A stretch of 64,000 nt of DNA from Halomonas dongshanensis (GTDB lineage: Bacteria > Pseudomonadota > Gammaproteobacteria > Pseudomonadales > Halomonadaceae): assembly GCF_024790395.1 (NCBI RefSeq), contig NZ_JAJISC010000008.1, positions 129,200 through 193,199 of the forward strand, read 5' to 3'. The notes beneath the pieces were generated by a model. It was not told the origin of the DNA, did not search any database, and was given only the letters and a program-made list of their open reading frames with translations. A program made the position numbers and the translations under genes. Of this stretch, positions 55,562 to 64,000 are shown one piece after another; position 1 is the first letter of the stretch, and each line of letters starts with the position of its first letter.

Positions 55562-55993
55562 ATGCCGCAAAATGATTTTTATACCAAGGTGCGTACCGGT
55601 ATTCCGGCTTTGCTGCGCCAGTGGCAGGCGCTGGGGCGCGGCGACGGCGATCGCTTGGCGCTGATCCTGGCCGAGACCGCGCGGGTGGCCAAGCTCGGAG
55701 CCCCGGCCACAACCCCAAGCGGCGAGACACTGGCGCAGTGGTGCTACGCATCAGAAGAAGAGATCCCCCTCTGGGCCCCACGCACCGCCGTCTTCCTGCT
55801 CAACCAAATGCCCGCCCGGCCAACGCCCCAGGATGACGCCGAAGCCTGCGCCTGGGCCTACTGCTGGCTGCGCAACCGCAGCTTCGAGACGCGCCAACAA
55901 GCGCTCGACGCCCTCCCCGAGCATTTGCGCGCCCCGCTTGCCGAGGCGCTGGAAGCCGCCTGGCGCGATCAACAGGGCCTGCGCCTAGTGTGA
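55562..55993 (+). CDS. Hypothetical protein, 143 residues
   Basis: A soluble protein starting MPQNDFYTKVRTGIPALLRQ, Ala/Leu/Trp-rich and helical, with no signal peptide or membrane segment. I do not recognise it. An earlier start at 55502 is open but would overlap the coding part of the divergent lyase gene. The promoters of the two genes must lie within the first part of each other's 5' end. Coding potential is good on length and codon use only. Confidence 0.6.
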   Translation: MPQNDFYTKVRTGIPALLRQWQALGRGDGDRLALILAETARVAKLGAPATTPSGETLAQWCYASEEEIPLWAPRTAVFLLNQMPARPTPQDDAEACAWAYCWLRNRSFETRQQALDALPEHLRAPLAEALEAAWRDQQGLRLV

Positions 55994-56135
55994 TAGCGGT
56001 ACAGGCTCTCACGCTCTTCGACCAAAGTCATTGGTGCGCGGCTCGCCGGGGCGTGACGCGGGTGGCACACTAGCAAAACGCTAACACGCTATCGAATACG
56101 CTACCGCACGATCATCGCCATAAGGACACGTCACT

Positions 56136-56957
56136 ATGCTCGACATTCCGCTCAGTTGGCAGCTAGCCAAGGTGGCCGTTTCCGTCGCCATGGTACTGGG
56201 GCTTGGGGTCGTGGCCGTGCGTGTCAGCCCGCGCATCGCGGGGCTACTCTCAGGCTACCCGCTGGGGACGGCGCTAGCGCTCTTTTTCATTGGCCTTGAG
56301 ATCTCTCCTGCGTTCGCCGTGGATAGCGCCGTGCATACCTTGGCTGGTTTTACCGCCACCATGGCACTGGGCGCGGGTTACTGGCTGTGCGGCCGCAAGT
56401 CGGGGCTTGTCGGTGTGTTTAGCGGCTTGGGCGGCGCCATCGTGTTCTGGTTCGCGGTGAGCGCGGTGCTGGCCCAGTTCGAGTTCACCCGCTTAACCGG
56501 CACCCTGTGTACGCTCGTGGCCATCATTGGGTTCACCTGGCTGTTTAAACGCATTCCCGACACCGTGGCCACCGCGCGCCCGGCCTTCTCTTGGGTAGCA
56601 CTTGGGCTTCGCGCGCTGTTGGCGACGTTGATCATCTTCGTTATCACCGGTCTCGCTCACTGGGTACCGCCCGCCTGGGCGGGCACCTTGGCGGCCTTCC
56701 CGGTCACCATGCTGCCGTTTTTGCTCATCCTGCACGCAAGCCAGGGGCCTGGCCCGGCGGCGACCGTGATCAAGCACTACCCGATGGGGCTCGGCTCACT
56801 GTTAAGCTATGCGCTGTGCGTCTCCTATAGTTATCAGAGCTTGGGGCTCGCGCTGGGAACGCTGGCTGGTTTCGTCGTCGCCACGCTGTGGCTTTGGGGC
56901 TGGCTTCAACTCCAGCGCTGGTGGCAAGGGCGACGCCAAGCGGCTTCACCTGCATAA
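56136..56957 (+). CDS. Integral membrane protein of unknown function
   Basis: A 273-residue protein with about eight membrane helices. The two halves look related: SGYPLGTALALFFIGLEISP near residue 40 and AAFPVTMLPFLLILHASQGP near 190 sit at comparable places, suggesting an internal duplication. The C-terminus is basic. I do not recognise the family; a small transporter is possible. It lies between unrelated genes on the same strand, with the thioesterase 35 bp downstream. Confidence 0.75.
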   Translation: MLDIPLSWQLAKVAVSVAMVLGLGVVAVRVSPRIAGLLSGYPLGTALALFFIGLEISPAFAVDSAVHTLAGFTATMALGAGYWLCGRKSGLVGVFSGLGGAIVFWFAVSAVLAQFEFTRLTGTLCTLVAIIGFTWLFKRIPDTVATARPAFSWVALGLRALLATLIIFVITGLAHWVPPAWAGTLAAFPVTMLPFLLILHASQGPGPAATVIKHYPMGLGSLLSYALCVSYSYQSLGLALGTLAGFVVATLWLWGWLQLQRWWQGRRQAASPA

Positions 56958-56992
56958 GTAAACGCTAACGACAATAATGCTGGAGAGGCCGT

Positions 56993-57403
56993 ATGTTCAC
57001 CCGATCGATCGAGCCCGCTTTTTACGATACCGACGCCTTGGGCCACATCAACAACACGCGTTTGCCTGCCTGGTTTGAGCTTGCACGCAACGACCTGTTC
57101 ACGCTATTCACGCCCAACCTGGACCCCAAACGCTGGCGCTTGATCATGGCGCGCATGGAGATCGACTACCGCGCTGAACTGTTTTATGGTCACGAGATCG
57201 AAATACGCACCTACCTGACGCGCCTGGGTACGAGCTCCTTCACCGTGACTCAAGAGGCGTGGCAGCAGGGTAAACTGGCCAACGTAGGTCATACGGTCCT
57301 GGTTCACTACGATCATCAGGCAAAGCGCGCCGTCGCACTCGAAGGTAGCCTACGCGATGCACTCAAGGCGCACCTGCACGAGGCGCCCACGCCGCCTGCC
57401 TGA
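56993..57403 (+). CDS. Hotdog-fold acyl-CoA thioesterase (4HBT/YbgC type)
   Basis: A 136-residue hotdog thioesterase with the motif YDTDALGHINNTRLPAWFEL, carrying the catalytic Asp and the conserved His/Asn, then MEIDYRAELFYGHEIEIRTY. It should hydrolyse an acyl-CoA; which one is unknown. Likely start of the closely spaced run with the next two genes. Confidence 0.88.
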   Translation: MFTRSIEPAFYDTDALGHINNTRLPAWFELARNDLFTLFTPNLDPKRWRLIMARMEIDYRAELFYGHEIEIRTYLTRLGTSSFTVTQEAWQQGKLANVGHTVLVHYDHQAKRAVALEGSLRDALKAHLHEAPTPPA

Positions 57404-57436
57404 TGGCGACGCCTTAGACGGGCACGGGAGTGTTTG

Positions 57437-57763
57437 ATGGCAATTCGTTATACGCTGTGGCTCGACCCCGACAACACGACGCTACACCGCCAAGTCGAGG
57501 CGGACGTGGAGCACTATTTCGTCGAGCGCTTTGCCGACTATCCGCATATCCGCTTGTTCGGCGCCGACCCCTACGATTATGATGCCCCCTTCAACCGCCT
57601 TTATGACGTGCTGATAGCGCGAGCCGCTGACTACTGTGAGCGGACCTGGCGCTATGTAGCGTCGCCCGAACAGCTCAATCGCTGCTTTTTCCGCGCTGTT
57701 GGCCGCTCCAACAAGTTTGTGAGAGACCAGCCCCATGGTGATTCGTCCCAATCAAGCGCCTGA
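57437..57763 (+). CDS. Hypothetical protein, 108 residues
   Basis: A small soluble protein, starting MAIRYTLWLDPDNTTLHRQV, acidic with many Tyr and Asp residues. I do not recognise it. ATG 57437 lies 7 nt after GGGAG; a TTG one codon upstream is possible. It overlaps the DUF501 gene by 29 bp, so the two are translated together and probably functionally linked. Confidence 0.65.
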   Translation: MAIRYTLWLDPDNTTLHRQVEADVEHYFVERFADYPHIRLFGADPYDYDAPFNRLYDVLIARAADYCERTWRYVASPEQLNRCFFRAVGRSNKFVRDQPHGDSSQSSA

Positions 57764-58256
57764 CGAGCGCCAACTCGCCATCATCACCGAGCAGCTTGGC
57801 CGCGCCCCGCGTGGCATTGAAGCCGTGGCCGCCACCAATAGCCAAGGTACACCGCTGGTGCTGCGCATGGCGCCCATCGTCGATGACAAGCCGTTTCCTA
57901 CCCTCTACTGGCTCTGCTCCGACGTGCTCAAGGTCGAGATTTCGCGTATCGAAGCGGTGGGCGTGATCAAGTCGCTGGAGCAGCGTTTGCAAGACGAACC
58001 CGAGTTTCTCGCTGCCTACCGCCAAAGCCATCAGGATTACGTCGATGCTCGCTGGGCCTTCATGAGCGATGCCCAGCGCCAGGAAGTCGAACGCCTGGGC
58101 TACACCGACGTACTGACCGAGCGCGGTATCGGTGGCATTAGTAACTGGCAGCAGATTCGCTGCCTGCATACGCAGTACGCCCACCATCTGTGTGGTCATA
58201 ACGTGATCGGCCAGTGGATGGACACGCACCATGGCATCGATCAGCACATTGGCTAA
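57735..58256 (+). CDS. DUF501 family protein
   Basis: A 173-residue soluble protein with the DUF501 pattern: RAPRGIEAVAATNSQGTPLV, FPTLYWLCSDVLKVEISRIE and a C-terminal RCLHTQYAHHLCGHNVIG with several Cys and His that could bind metal. DUF501 proteins are widespread and uncharacterised. It overlaps the preceding 108-residue gene. Confidence 0.88.
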   Translation: MVIRPNQAPDERQLAIITEQLGRAPRGIEAVAATNSQGTPLVLRMAPIVDDKPFPTLYWLCSDVLKVEISRIEAVGVIKSLEQRLQDEPEFLAAYRQSHQDYVDARWAFMSDAQRQEVERLGYTDVLTERGIGGISNWQQIRCLHTQYAHHLCGHNVIGQWMDTHHGIDQHIG

Positions 58257-58328
58257 CACGACGCTCGCCTCAAGGACGCCTGCTTAAAAGCGTGCATGGG
58301 ATGGTTTCGTTCATAGAAGGAAAAAGCG

Positions 58329-58895
58329 ATGTCTCGAATTTGTGTCTACCTCGGCTCGCGTGACGGCAATACGCCGGGGTTTCGTCAAGCCGCTAACGCC
58401 TTGGGCGTCGAACTCGCCCAGCGCGGCCATACGCTGGTCTACGGCGGTGCACGTTTGGGTTTGATGGGAGAACTTGCCAACGCCTGCCTTGAGGCCGGTG
58501 GCGAGGTCATCGGGGTGATGCCGGACCATCTGGTCGAGCGCGAACAGGCCCACTTCGGCCTTACCGAATTGATTCGGGTGGCCAATATGCACGAGCGCAA
58601 GGCCACCATGGCGGCCAACGCCGATGCCTTCGTCGCCCTGCCGGGCGGCATTGGCACCTTCGAGGAGCTGTTCGAAGTCTGGACTTGGGGTTATCTGGGG
58701 CTACACGACAAGCCCATGGGGCTACTCAACGTCGACACCTTCTTCGATCCGCTGCTGACCTTTCTCGATAGCACCGTGGCACACGGCTTTCTCGCCCAAG
58801 AGACCCGCGCCATGTTGCTCGACGCCGAGACGCCCCAGGCGCTGGTGAGCGCGCTGGAGCGTCAGCTAAGGCAGAAAGAAGGTTTTGCTAGCTAG
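58329..58895 (+). CDS. LOG family protein (TIGR00730), nucleoside 5'-monophosphate phosphoribohydrolase-like
   Basis: A 188-residue Rossmann-like protein with GGARLGLMGELA and the signature PGGIGTFEELFEVWTW. LOG proteins release the base from (cytokinin) nucleoside 5'-monophosphates; in bacteria without cytokinin they probably salvage or clean up nucleotides. All active-site Arg/Glu motifs look present. A ribosome site AAGGAAAAAG precedes ATG 58329. Confidence 0.88.
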   Translation: MSRICVYLGSRDGNTPGFRQAANALGVELAQRGHTLVYGGARLGLMGELANACLEAGGEVIGVMPDHLVEREQAHFGLTELIRVANMHERKATMAANADAFVALPGGIGTFEELFEVWTWGYLGLHDKPMGLLNVDTFFDPLLTFLDSTVAHGFLAQETRAMLLDAETPQALVSALERQLRQKEGFAS

Positions 58896-58913
58896 TGTTT
58901 TTCTGACTGAGTG

Positions 58914-59438
58914 CTAGGCGCACGCCCCGCGCGTGCGCTGATAGGTGAGCTGAAGCAAACGGGCGTCGTCACCGGCACGGTGACGCTGGATGGGCTCAGC
59001 AGTGATGATGGCTTCTTTGGTATCGCTCCACAGCGCCTGCTGCGATTCACTCAGCAGAATGCGCAGCGCCTCCAAACGAAAGCGCGGCACCATGCCCGCA
59101 TGGTGGAAAAGTAGCGAAAGCCAGGTATTGTCGTAGCCCCAGCTATCGCTGTAGGCCTTACCAATGGCGCTTAGCTCGTCGTTGAGCCAGTGCGCCACCT
59201 GGCGCACGGGATGGCCTTCACGCATCAACTGATCGCGACTGATACCGTGCAGAAGCTCCGCTTTAGGATCCCAGTGGGTCCACTCATCGAGCGGCTGGAC
59301 CAGAAAGGCGCAGACGCTACCGTCGGCGCGCGCAAGGCCGATCTCGATGGGATAGCTGCCACGCCCGAAGCCGGAGGCTTCGATATCCAGCACGGTGGGT
59401 AGCGCCGCGTCGGGAGCGAATTCGTGAAGCTTTTGCAT
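58914..59438 (-). CDS. DEDDh 3'-5' exonuclease (DnaQ-like)
   Basis: A 174-residue exonuclease-fold protein with the first acidic pair in VLDIEASGFG, a middle Asp in YDNTWLS, and HRAGDDARLL carrying the His and last Asp. It is convergent with the LOG gene. Too short to hold other domains; the target nucleic acid is unknown. Confidence 0.75.
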   Translation of the reverse strand: MQKLHEFAPDAALPTVLDIEASGFGRGSYPIEIGLARADGSVCAFLVQPLDEWTHWDPKAELLHGISRDQLMREGHPVRQVAHWLNDELSAIGKAYSDSWGYDNTWLSLLFHHAGMVPRFRLEALRILLSESQQALWSDTKEAIITAEPIQRHRAGDDARLLQLTYQRTRGACA

Positions 59439-59449
59439 GTCAGGGCGCG

Positions 59450-59992
59450 TCAGGCGGCCACGTCGTGATCGACGCAGCGGGCCATCAGCGAGCGCCAGAA
59501 GCGGGCTTGTTCACCGTCGACGGCAAGACCAAGTTCACCCTGACGATAAGCACGCGCCAAGCGCTCGGCCGCTGGCGCATGGCCGGATTGGGCGGCACGG
59601 GCGTACCAAGTCACGGCATAATCTTCCCGCCGCGGGTACTGGGCGCAGCCGTGCTCGTGAATCTGAGCCAACTGATACTGCGCCAAGACATCGCCCGACT
59701 GGGCCGCTTCGACAACGTAGCGCGCCCCCCGCGCCTTGTCCTGGGGCGAAGGGCTGCGGTGAAACAGCATATGCCCATAGGCCGACAGCGCCGCCGGATG
59801 CCCAGCATCCGCACAGCGCTTATACAAGCGCATGGTCAGCCGCTGCGTGCGCGGTGAGCGCGGCAGCAACCAGCGGCTATGAAAAAGCCGTTCGGCGAGT
59901 CGATATTCGAGCCGAATCAACAACGAAGATGCCTGCGGCATGGCAAACCACCCTGCCCAAAACGGTTGAACCTGGACTAGCCGTCGCCTCAT
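59450..59992 (-). CDS. Sel1-like repeat protein
   Basis: A 180-residue protein with at least three Sel1/TPR-like repeats (RLYKRCADAGHPAALSAYG; YVVEAAQSGDVLAQYQLAQI; WYARAAQSGHAPAAERLARA). Such repeats mediate protein contacts. ATG 59992 gives MRRRLVQVQPFWAGW; the frame is open further upstream, and an earlier Met around 60049 is possible. It ends 11 bp before the exonuclease start, so the two may be cotranscribed. Confidence 0.75.
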   Translation of the reverse strand: MRRRLVQVQPFWAGWFAMPQASSLLIRLEYRLAERLFHSRWLLPRSPRTQRLTMRLYKRCADAGHPAALSAYGHMLFHRSPSPQDKARGARYVVEAAQSGDVLAQYQLAQIHEHGCAQYPRREDYAVTWYARAAQSGHAPAAERLARAYRQGELGLAVDGEQARFWRSLMARCVDHDVAA

Positions 59993-60188
59993 AGCGACCG
60001 TCCGCTTGATGACTATCGGCCTTGGCCGATAAATTGGGGTGGCAAGCATACGCCTGCTTAGGCTACGACTCAACCCCAGTGATTTGCCGCCCTCAAAGCG
60101 GCCCGCTAACATGCGGTGCTGAGGTGCTGTTGACGGCCAGTCGCCAGCGCCTACCCTGTGGCAATGACGCCCTAGCGAGGAGACAGTA

Positions 60189-61220
60189 ATGCAGACGCGC
60201 CCACTTGGTAGAACCGGCCTGGAAGTCAGCCGTCTCTGCCTCGGTACGATGACGTTTGGCGAACAGAACAGCGAAGCCGAAGCCCACGAGCAGCTCGACC
60301 GCGCCGTCGCCTTCGGCATCAACTTCATCGACACGGCAGAGATGTATCCGGTTCCCCCCATGGCGGCCACCCAAGGGGCTACCGAACGCTATGTAGGTAG
60401 CTGGCTCAAGCGCCGTGGCGCACGCGACGACGTCATCATCGCCACTAAAGCGGTGGGCCCAGGCCACGCGCACATTCGCGGCGGCGCGCGCTTGACCCGT
60501 GACCATATTCTCAAAGCCATCGACGAAAGCCTGTCGCGCCTGCAGACCGACTACGTCGACCTCTATCAGCTGCACTGGCCTGATCGCAACACCAACTACT
60601 TCGGCAAGCTCGGCTACGTGCATCAGGACGACGAAGACGCTACTCCGCTGGAGGAGTCTTTGGGTGCGCTCAAAGAGTTGGTCGATGCCGGCAAGGTCCG
60701 TGCCATCGGGCTCTCCAACGAAACGCCCTGGGGCGTGATGCGCGCGCTACATCTGGCCGAGACGATGGGGCTTCCGCGCGTGGCATCGGTACAAAACCCC
60801 TATAACCTGCTCAACCGCTCCTTCGAAGTCGGGCTTGCCGAAGTCGCTCACCGCGAAGACGTTGGGCTTTTGGCCTACTCGCCGCTGGCCTTCGGTGTGC
60901 TCTCGGGCAAGTACCTCGACGGAGCTTGGCCAGAGAAAGGCCGCTTGACCCTTTATGAGCGCTTTAAGCGCTATACCTCACCGCAGGCCGAAGCCGCCAC
61001 CGAGGCCTACGTTGGCCTCGCGCGCGAACACGGTCTGGATCCGGCGCAGATGGCGCTTGCCTTCGTCAATACTCGCAGCTTCCTGACCAGCAACATCATT
61101 GGCGCAACGACCATGGAGCAGCTGGAAAGCAACCTCGCAAGCGAGAGCGTGAAGCTCGATGAAGCGGTACTCGACGGCATCGAAGCGATCCATCGCCGCT
61201 ACACCAACCCCTGCCCTTAA
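60189..61220 (+). CDS. tas: Aldo-keto reductase, Tas family
   Basis: A 343-residue NADPH-dependent reductase, almost the length of E. coli Tas (346). Motifs: [24 protein letters not shown] with catalytic Asp/Tyr, the Tas-typical Tyr/Pro loop, and the barrel-end cofactor site [15 protein letters not shown]. The physiological substrate of Tas is unknown; it complements tyrosine auxotrophs in E. coli. Monocistronic, followed by a hairpin. Confidence 0.9.
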   Translation: MQTRPLGRTGLEVSRLCLGTMTFGEQNSEAEAHEQLDRAVAFGINFIDTAEMYPVPPMAATQGATERYVGSWLKRRGARDDVIIATKAVGPGHAHIRGGARLTRDHILKAIDESLSRLQTDYVDLYQLHWPDRNTNYFGKLGYVHQDDEDATPLEESLGALKELVDAGKVRAIGLSNETPWGVMRALHLAETMGLPRVASVQNPYNLLNRSFEVGLAEVAHREDVGLLAYSPLAFGVLSGKYLDGAWPEKGRLTLYERFKRYTSPQAEAATEAYVGLAREHGLDPAQMALAFVNTRSFLTSNIIGATTMEQLESNLASESVKLDEAVLDGIEAIHRRYTNPCP

Positions 61221-61261
61221 GCAGCGCGACTGACGCCATCGACTCAAGGCATCGCCCTCAT

Positions 61262-61283
61262 AGCCCCGGCCTCGGCCGGGGCT
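61262..61283 (+). terminator. Hairpin after the aldo-keto reductase gene
   Basis: A perfect 10-bp inverted repeat (AGCCCCGGCC / GGCCGGGGCT) 42 bp past the stop, just before a -10-like TATACT that may belong to yaaA. Confidence 0.65.
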
Positions 61284-61321
61284 TGTTATACTGGCGCCAA
61301 TGCCACGCCAAGGAGCCTGCC

Positions 61322-62101
61322 ATGCTGAGCGTTATTTCTCCCGCCAAGACGTTGGATTTCGAAACCCCGTCCACGACCGAGGATGTCTCACACCCCGACT
61401 TTCTCGACCAGAGCGCGGCGCTGATCGATATCCTGCGTGATTACTCGCCGCAGCGCTTGAGCGAGTTGATGGGCATTAGCGACAAGCTTGCCGGGCTCAA
61501 CGCCGCCCGCTTCGCCGAGTGGGAAAGGCCCTTCACCCTCGATAACGCCAAACCGGCCGCACAGGCGTTTCAGGGCGATGTCTATACAGGCCTTGAAGCG
61601 GACACCTTTAGCGCGGCCGACAACCGCTTCGCTCAGCAGCACCTGCGCATCCTTTCCGGCCTTTATGGCTTACTACGCCCGCTCGATTTGATCCAGCCAT
61701 ATCGCCTAGAGATGGGCACCCGCCTGAGCAATCCCAGCGGCAAGGACCTCTATGCCTACTGGCAGCCGGTACTGGCCGACGCGCTGACGGCTGCATTGGA
61801 CGAAAGCGGCTCTAAGGTGCTGGTCAATCTGGCCTCCAACGAGTACTTCAAGGCCGTTGATGCCAAGCGCCTCGATGCGCGCATTCTCACACCAGTGTTC
61901 AAGGACGAAAAGAACGGTACGTTCAAGATCATCAGCTTTTATGCCAAGAAGGCACGCGGACTGATGAGCGCTTGGATCATCCGTGAGCGCATCAATACGC
62001 CCGAAGCGCTCAAGGCGTTCGATGTAGCGGGCTATCGCTTCGATGCCGCTGCCTCTGCGGGCGATACGCTCGTCTTTACTCGCCGCGAAGCCGATCGCTG
62101 A
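61322..62101 (+). CDS. yaaA: Peroxide stress protein YaaA
   Basis: YaaA lowers intracellular iron during peroxide stress and has a DNA-binding fold. The 259-residue protein starts [16 protein letters not shown], exactly the family N-terminus, and contains [20 protein letters not shown] and the C-terminal [21 protein letters not shown] 61322 follows AAGGAG. Confidence 0.95.
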   Translation: MLSVISPAKTLDFETPSTTEDVSHPDFLDQSAALIDILRDYSPQRLSELMGISDKLAGLNAARFAEWERPFTLDNAKPAAQAFQGDVYTGLEADTFSAADNRFAQQHLRILSGLYGLLRPLDLIQPYRLEMGTRLSNPSGKDLYAYWQPVLADALTAALDESGSKVLVNLASNEYFKAVDAKRLDARILTPVFKDEKNGTFKIISFYAKKARGLMSAWIIRERINTPEALKAFDVAGYRFDAAASAGDTLVFTRREADR

Positions 62102-62164
62102 TTCGCCCTATCTCAATTTTTCCGGCAAGTACGCTATCGCCTGCACCGTATTTAAAAAAACATC

Positions 62165-62740
62165 TTAGAAAAAGCGTACCGCCTGTGACGCACGGGGTTT
62201 GAGAAAGGTGCGGTGCAGGCGCTTGAACGTCTCACTATCGCAGCGCTCAAGCCATTCATACGCCACCATATCGGCCGACACTGCCTCGGCTCCGTGGGTA
62301 CAGGCACGGGTGCGAGCCAAGCGCGCCTCTTCGCCACGTCGGCTTGCCGTGGCATCGGTCAGCCAAAATACGCGATACCCCGCCTTGAGCAGGCCTAACG
62401 CCGTTTGCAGCACACAAATGTGCGCCTCCGTGCCGCATAGCACGATCTGCTGACGACCGGATTGGGCTAGCGCGTCGATAAAGTCGGATTCCGCCGTGGC
62501 AGCAAAGTGATGTTTCGACCAAACCTTGCGGTGCTCGAGCGTCTCCATTAACGCAGAATCTGTATGTCCAAGCCCTTCGGGGTACTGTTCGGTGAGCCAG
62601 ATGGGCACGCCAAGCGCTTGAGCCACGCCCGCGAGCCAAGTGGCCGTTGCTAGGGCACTTTGCCCCTCTTCGATGACAGGAAGAAGTTTGGCTTGGAAAT
62701 CGACCATTAGAAGTAGACTTTCGTCGGCTTGTAATTGCAC
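62165..62740 (-). CDS. Isochorismatase-fold hydrolase (YcaC-like)
   Basis: A cysteine hydrolase of about 191 residues with the catalytic triad of the family, numbered from GTG 62746: Asp16 (MVDFQAKL), Lys78 (WSKHHF) and Cys111 (GTEAHICV). YcaC-type enzymes have no settled substrate. Both 62746 and 62740 are GTG starts; 62740 lies at the better distance (7 nt) from GAGG. Standing alone and convergent with yaaA. Confidence 0.85.
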   Translation of the reverse strand: MQLQADESLLLMVDFQAKLLPVIEEGQSALATATWLAGVAQALGVPIWLTEQYPEGLGHTDSALMETLEHRKVWSKHHFAATAESDFIDALAQSGRQQIVLCGTEAHICVLQTALGLLKAGYRVFWLTDATASRRGEEARLARTRACTHGAEAVSADMVAYEWLERCDSETFKRLHRTFLKPRASQAVRFF

Positions 62741-62866
62741 GTTCACACCTCGATCTTGGCGTTATTCTCAGCGCCCACCGAAAACAGGCGCGTCTTCACA
62801 GCGTAAGCGCTACACTGGCTTTTCCCAACTTCTCAAGCGTTTAACTTTCTTCTAACGGAGATACGT

Positions 62867-63724
62867 ATGCGAAACTTTCTAGCCATGCTCTTGGTGGGAC
62901 TCTTGAGCTTTAGCGCAGCCGTCGAGTACGCCGAAGCCCGGCGCCTGGGCGGTGGTAGCAATATGGGCAGCATGTCACGCTCGGCCGATCGTCCGGCTAA
63001 TACGCCTTCGTCACAGCAGGCCCAAAATGCGCAGCCGGGCCAAGCAGGCGCAGCGGCGGCACGCCGTGGCGGCATGGGCGGTATGATGGGCGGGCTTTTG
63101 GCAGGTGGCTTGATTGCCGCGCTGTTCTTCGGTGGCGCCTTCGATGAGCTGCGTATGATGGATCTGCTGCTGATGATTGGCGTAGCCGCACTGGCAGTCA
63201 TTGCGCTTCGCGCCTTTCTACGTCAGCGCAATCCTGCACACGCAGCTGCTCGGCCGTCGCAGCAGCCCTATCAGCGCGAGGTTAGCGATCCCAGTACGCC
63301 CTTTGGTACTGGCACACCCACAGCGGGAAGCCTAGCTGCCGAGCTCAAGGCTACGCCTGAGTGGTTCGATAAAGAGCGTTTTCTTTCCGGCGCCAAAGAG
63401 CATTTCATGACGCTCCAGCGGGCTTGGGACAATAACGACTTCAGCCGCATTCAAGAGTACGTGACGCCCGAGCTCTACAATCTACTCCGCGAAGAGCGCG
63501 CGCAGCACCCCGCCAACAATCGCACCGAAATCGTGCGCTTGTTCGTCGAGCTTGGTGATATCAAAGAGCTCGGCAACGATGCCGAAGCAACCGTTCTGTT
63601 CCACGGGGTACTCGAGGAGAACGGTGAGAAGACCGAGTTCAACGAAACCTGGCACCTCATCCGCGCGCTGCGCGATGGCGCCCCCTGGTACGTGCAAGGG
63701 ATCGAGCAAAATCCAGCTGCCTGA
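62867..63724 (+). CDS. Tim44-domain membrane protein
   Basis: A 285-residue protein: a signal-like N-terminal hydrophobic segment, a Gly/Met-rich low-complexity stretch (RRGGMGGMMGGLLAGG), two membrane segments (about 70-120), and a C-terminal Tim44-like domain (about 165-280, WFDKERFLSGAKEHFMTLQR). Such proteins are common in Proteobacteria; function unknown. ATG 62867 is preceded by AACGGAG. Confidence 0.87.
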   Translation: MRNFLAMLLVGLLSFSAAVEYAEARRLGGGSNMGSMSRSADRPANTPSSQQAQNAQPGQAGAAAARRGGMGGMMGGLLAGGLIAALFFGGAFDELRMMDLLLMIGVAALAVIALRAFLRQRNPAHAAARPSQQPYQREVSDPSTPFGTGTPTAGSLAAELKATPEWFDKERFLSGAKEHFMTLQRAWDNNDFSRIQEYVTPELYNLLREERAQHPANNRTEIVRLFVELGDIKELGNDAEATVLFHGVLEENGEKTEFNETWHLIRALRDGAPWYVQGIEQNPAA

Positions 63725-63752
63725 TCGCCTATCACTACCTGCATTAAACGAC

Positions 63753-63778
63753 AAAGCCGCTCTCAAGGGAGCGGCTTT
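63753..63778 (+). terminator. Terminator after the Tim44-domain gene
   Basis: Perfect 10-bp arms (AAAGCCGCTC / GAGCGGCTTT) with a 6-nt loop ending in TTTT, 28 bp past the stop. Confidence 0.88.
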
Positions 63779-63841
63779 TGTTTGCCTAACACTTTTTTTT
63801 AGTAGTTGCCCCAGCTTTTCATCCCGTTAACGACAGCGGCG

Positions 63842-64000
63842 TCAGCCGTTTCGTGCTGATTCCTCGATCTCCTGGCCAAACTCGTGCAAACGCCTTCCTG
63901 CGTGCTCTACGCTCTCGTCGATATTCTGCTCAGTCTGATCCGCCGGACCTTCACGGTCGCAGCCCGTAAGCGCGCCTGATACCAGCACCATCATTACTAA
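63842..64000 (-). CDS. Small lipoprotein, C-terminal part (gene runs off the right edge)
   Basis: The last 52 codons of a minus-strand gene: a hydrophobic stretch ending in the lipobox LTGC, then an acidic helical tail (DREGPADQTEQNIDESVEHA onwards) and a stop at 63842. The N-terminal Met of the signal peptide lies beyond the window. It resembles small entericidin-like or hypothetical lipoproteins; no function assigned. Convergent with the Tim44 gene. Confidence 0.7.
   Translation of the reverse strand, partial: LVMMVLVSGALTGCDREGPADQTEQNIDESVEHAGRRLHEFGQEIEESARNG

Overview
The window is chromosomal DNA of a high-GC gammaproteobacterium, most likely a halophile of the Halomonadaceae (Halomonas-like). 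This is inferred from gene content, from the acidic proteins, and from gene order shared with Pseudomonas and other gammaproteobacteria (ypjD/corB-ffh, rpsP-rimM-trmD-rplS, xerD-dsbC-hom-thrC-recJ, prfB-lysS, minCDE). No search could be run, so the placement is by recognition only.

Layout. 0-7.6 kb: the start of ftsY with a Glu-Pro hexanucleotide repeat, rsmD, a ZapB-like coiled coil, rimI with a psi-like gene and bolA, an MFS exporter, then lysS and prfB with the RF2 programmed frameshift. 7.6-10.8 kb: a 51-codon bacterial metallothionein, a FadL-type porin, a MerR regulator and a YitT membrane protein. 10.8-19.5 kb: recJ, thrC, hom, dsbC, xerD and the rplS-trmD-rimM-rpsP operon, all on the minus strand. 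19.7-25.7 kb: a LacI regulator and a divergent ABC importer plus metallophosphoesterase, set between ffh and rpsP, which are usually neighbours. 25.7-31 kb: ffh, ypjD, corB, a PlsC acyltransferase and a TetR regulator. 31-42 kb: an SRAP protein lacking its catalytic residues, a pitrilysin-type protease, sbcB, minEDC, a large DUF349 protein and phaB.

42.2-47.8 kb is an accessory island next to an initiator tRNA gene. It holds a decayed second copy of part of the tRNA, an internally deleted DUF305 remnant, a copper ATPase (copA) with its MerR-type promoter and cueR, an IS30-type transposase scrap, a secreted protein with an OmpA-domain partner, and a broken ribbon-helix-helix gene of conjugation-operon type. 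47.8-52.8 kb is a complete nickel importer operon, nikABCDE, preceded by an exact match to the NikR operator (GTATGA-N16-TCATAC).

52.9-64 kb is ordinary housekeeping and uncharacterised genes: a CnoX-type chaperedoxin, a MalY/PatB lyase, a run of closely packed small genes (thioesterase, unknown, DUF501, LOG), a DEDDh exonuclease, a Sel1-repeat protein, a Tas aldo-keto reductase, yaaA, an isochorismatase-fold hydrolase, a Tim44-domain protein and the start of a small lipoprotein gene. A metal theme recurs: metallothionein, copper export with its sensor, and nickel import. No rRNA, CRISPR array, intact insertion sequence or prophage was seen.
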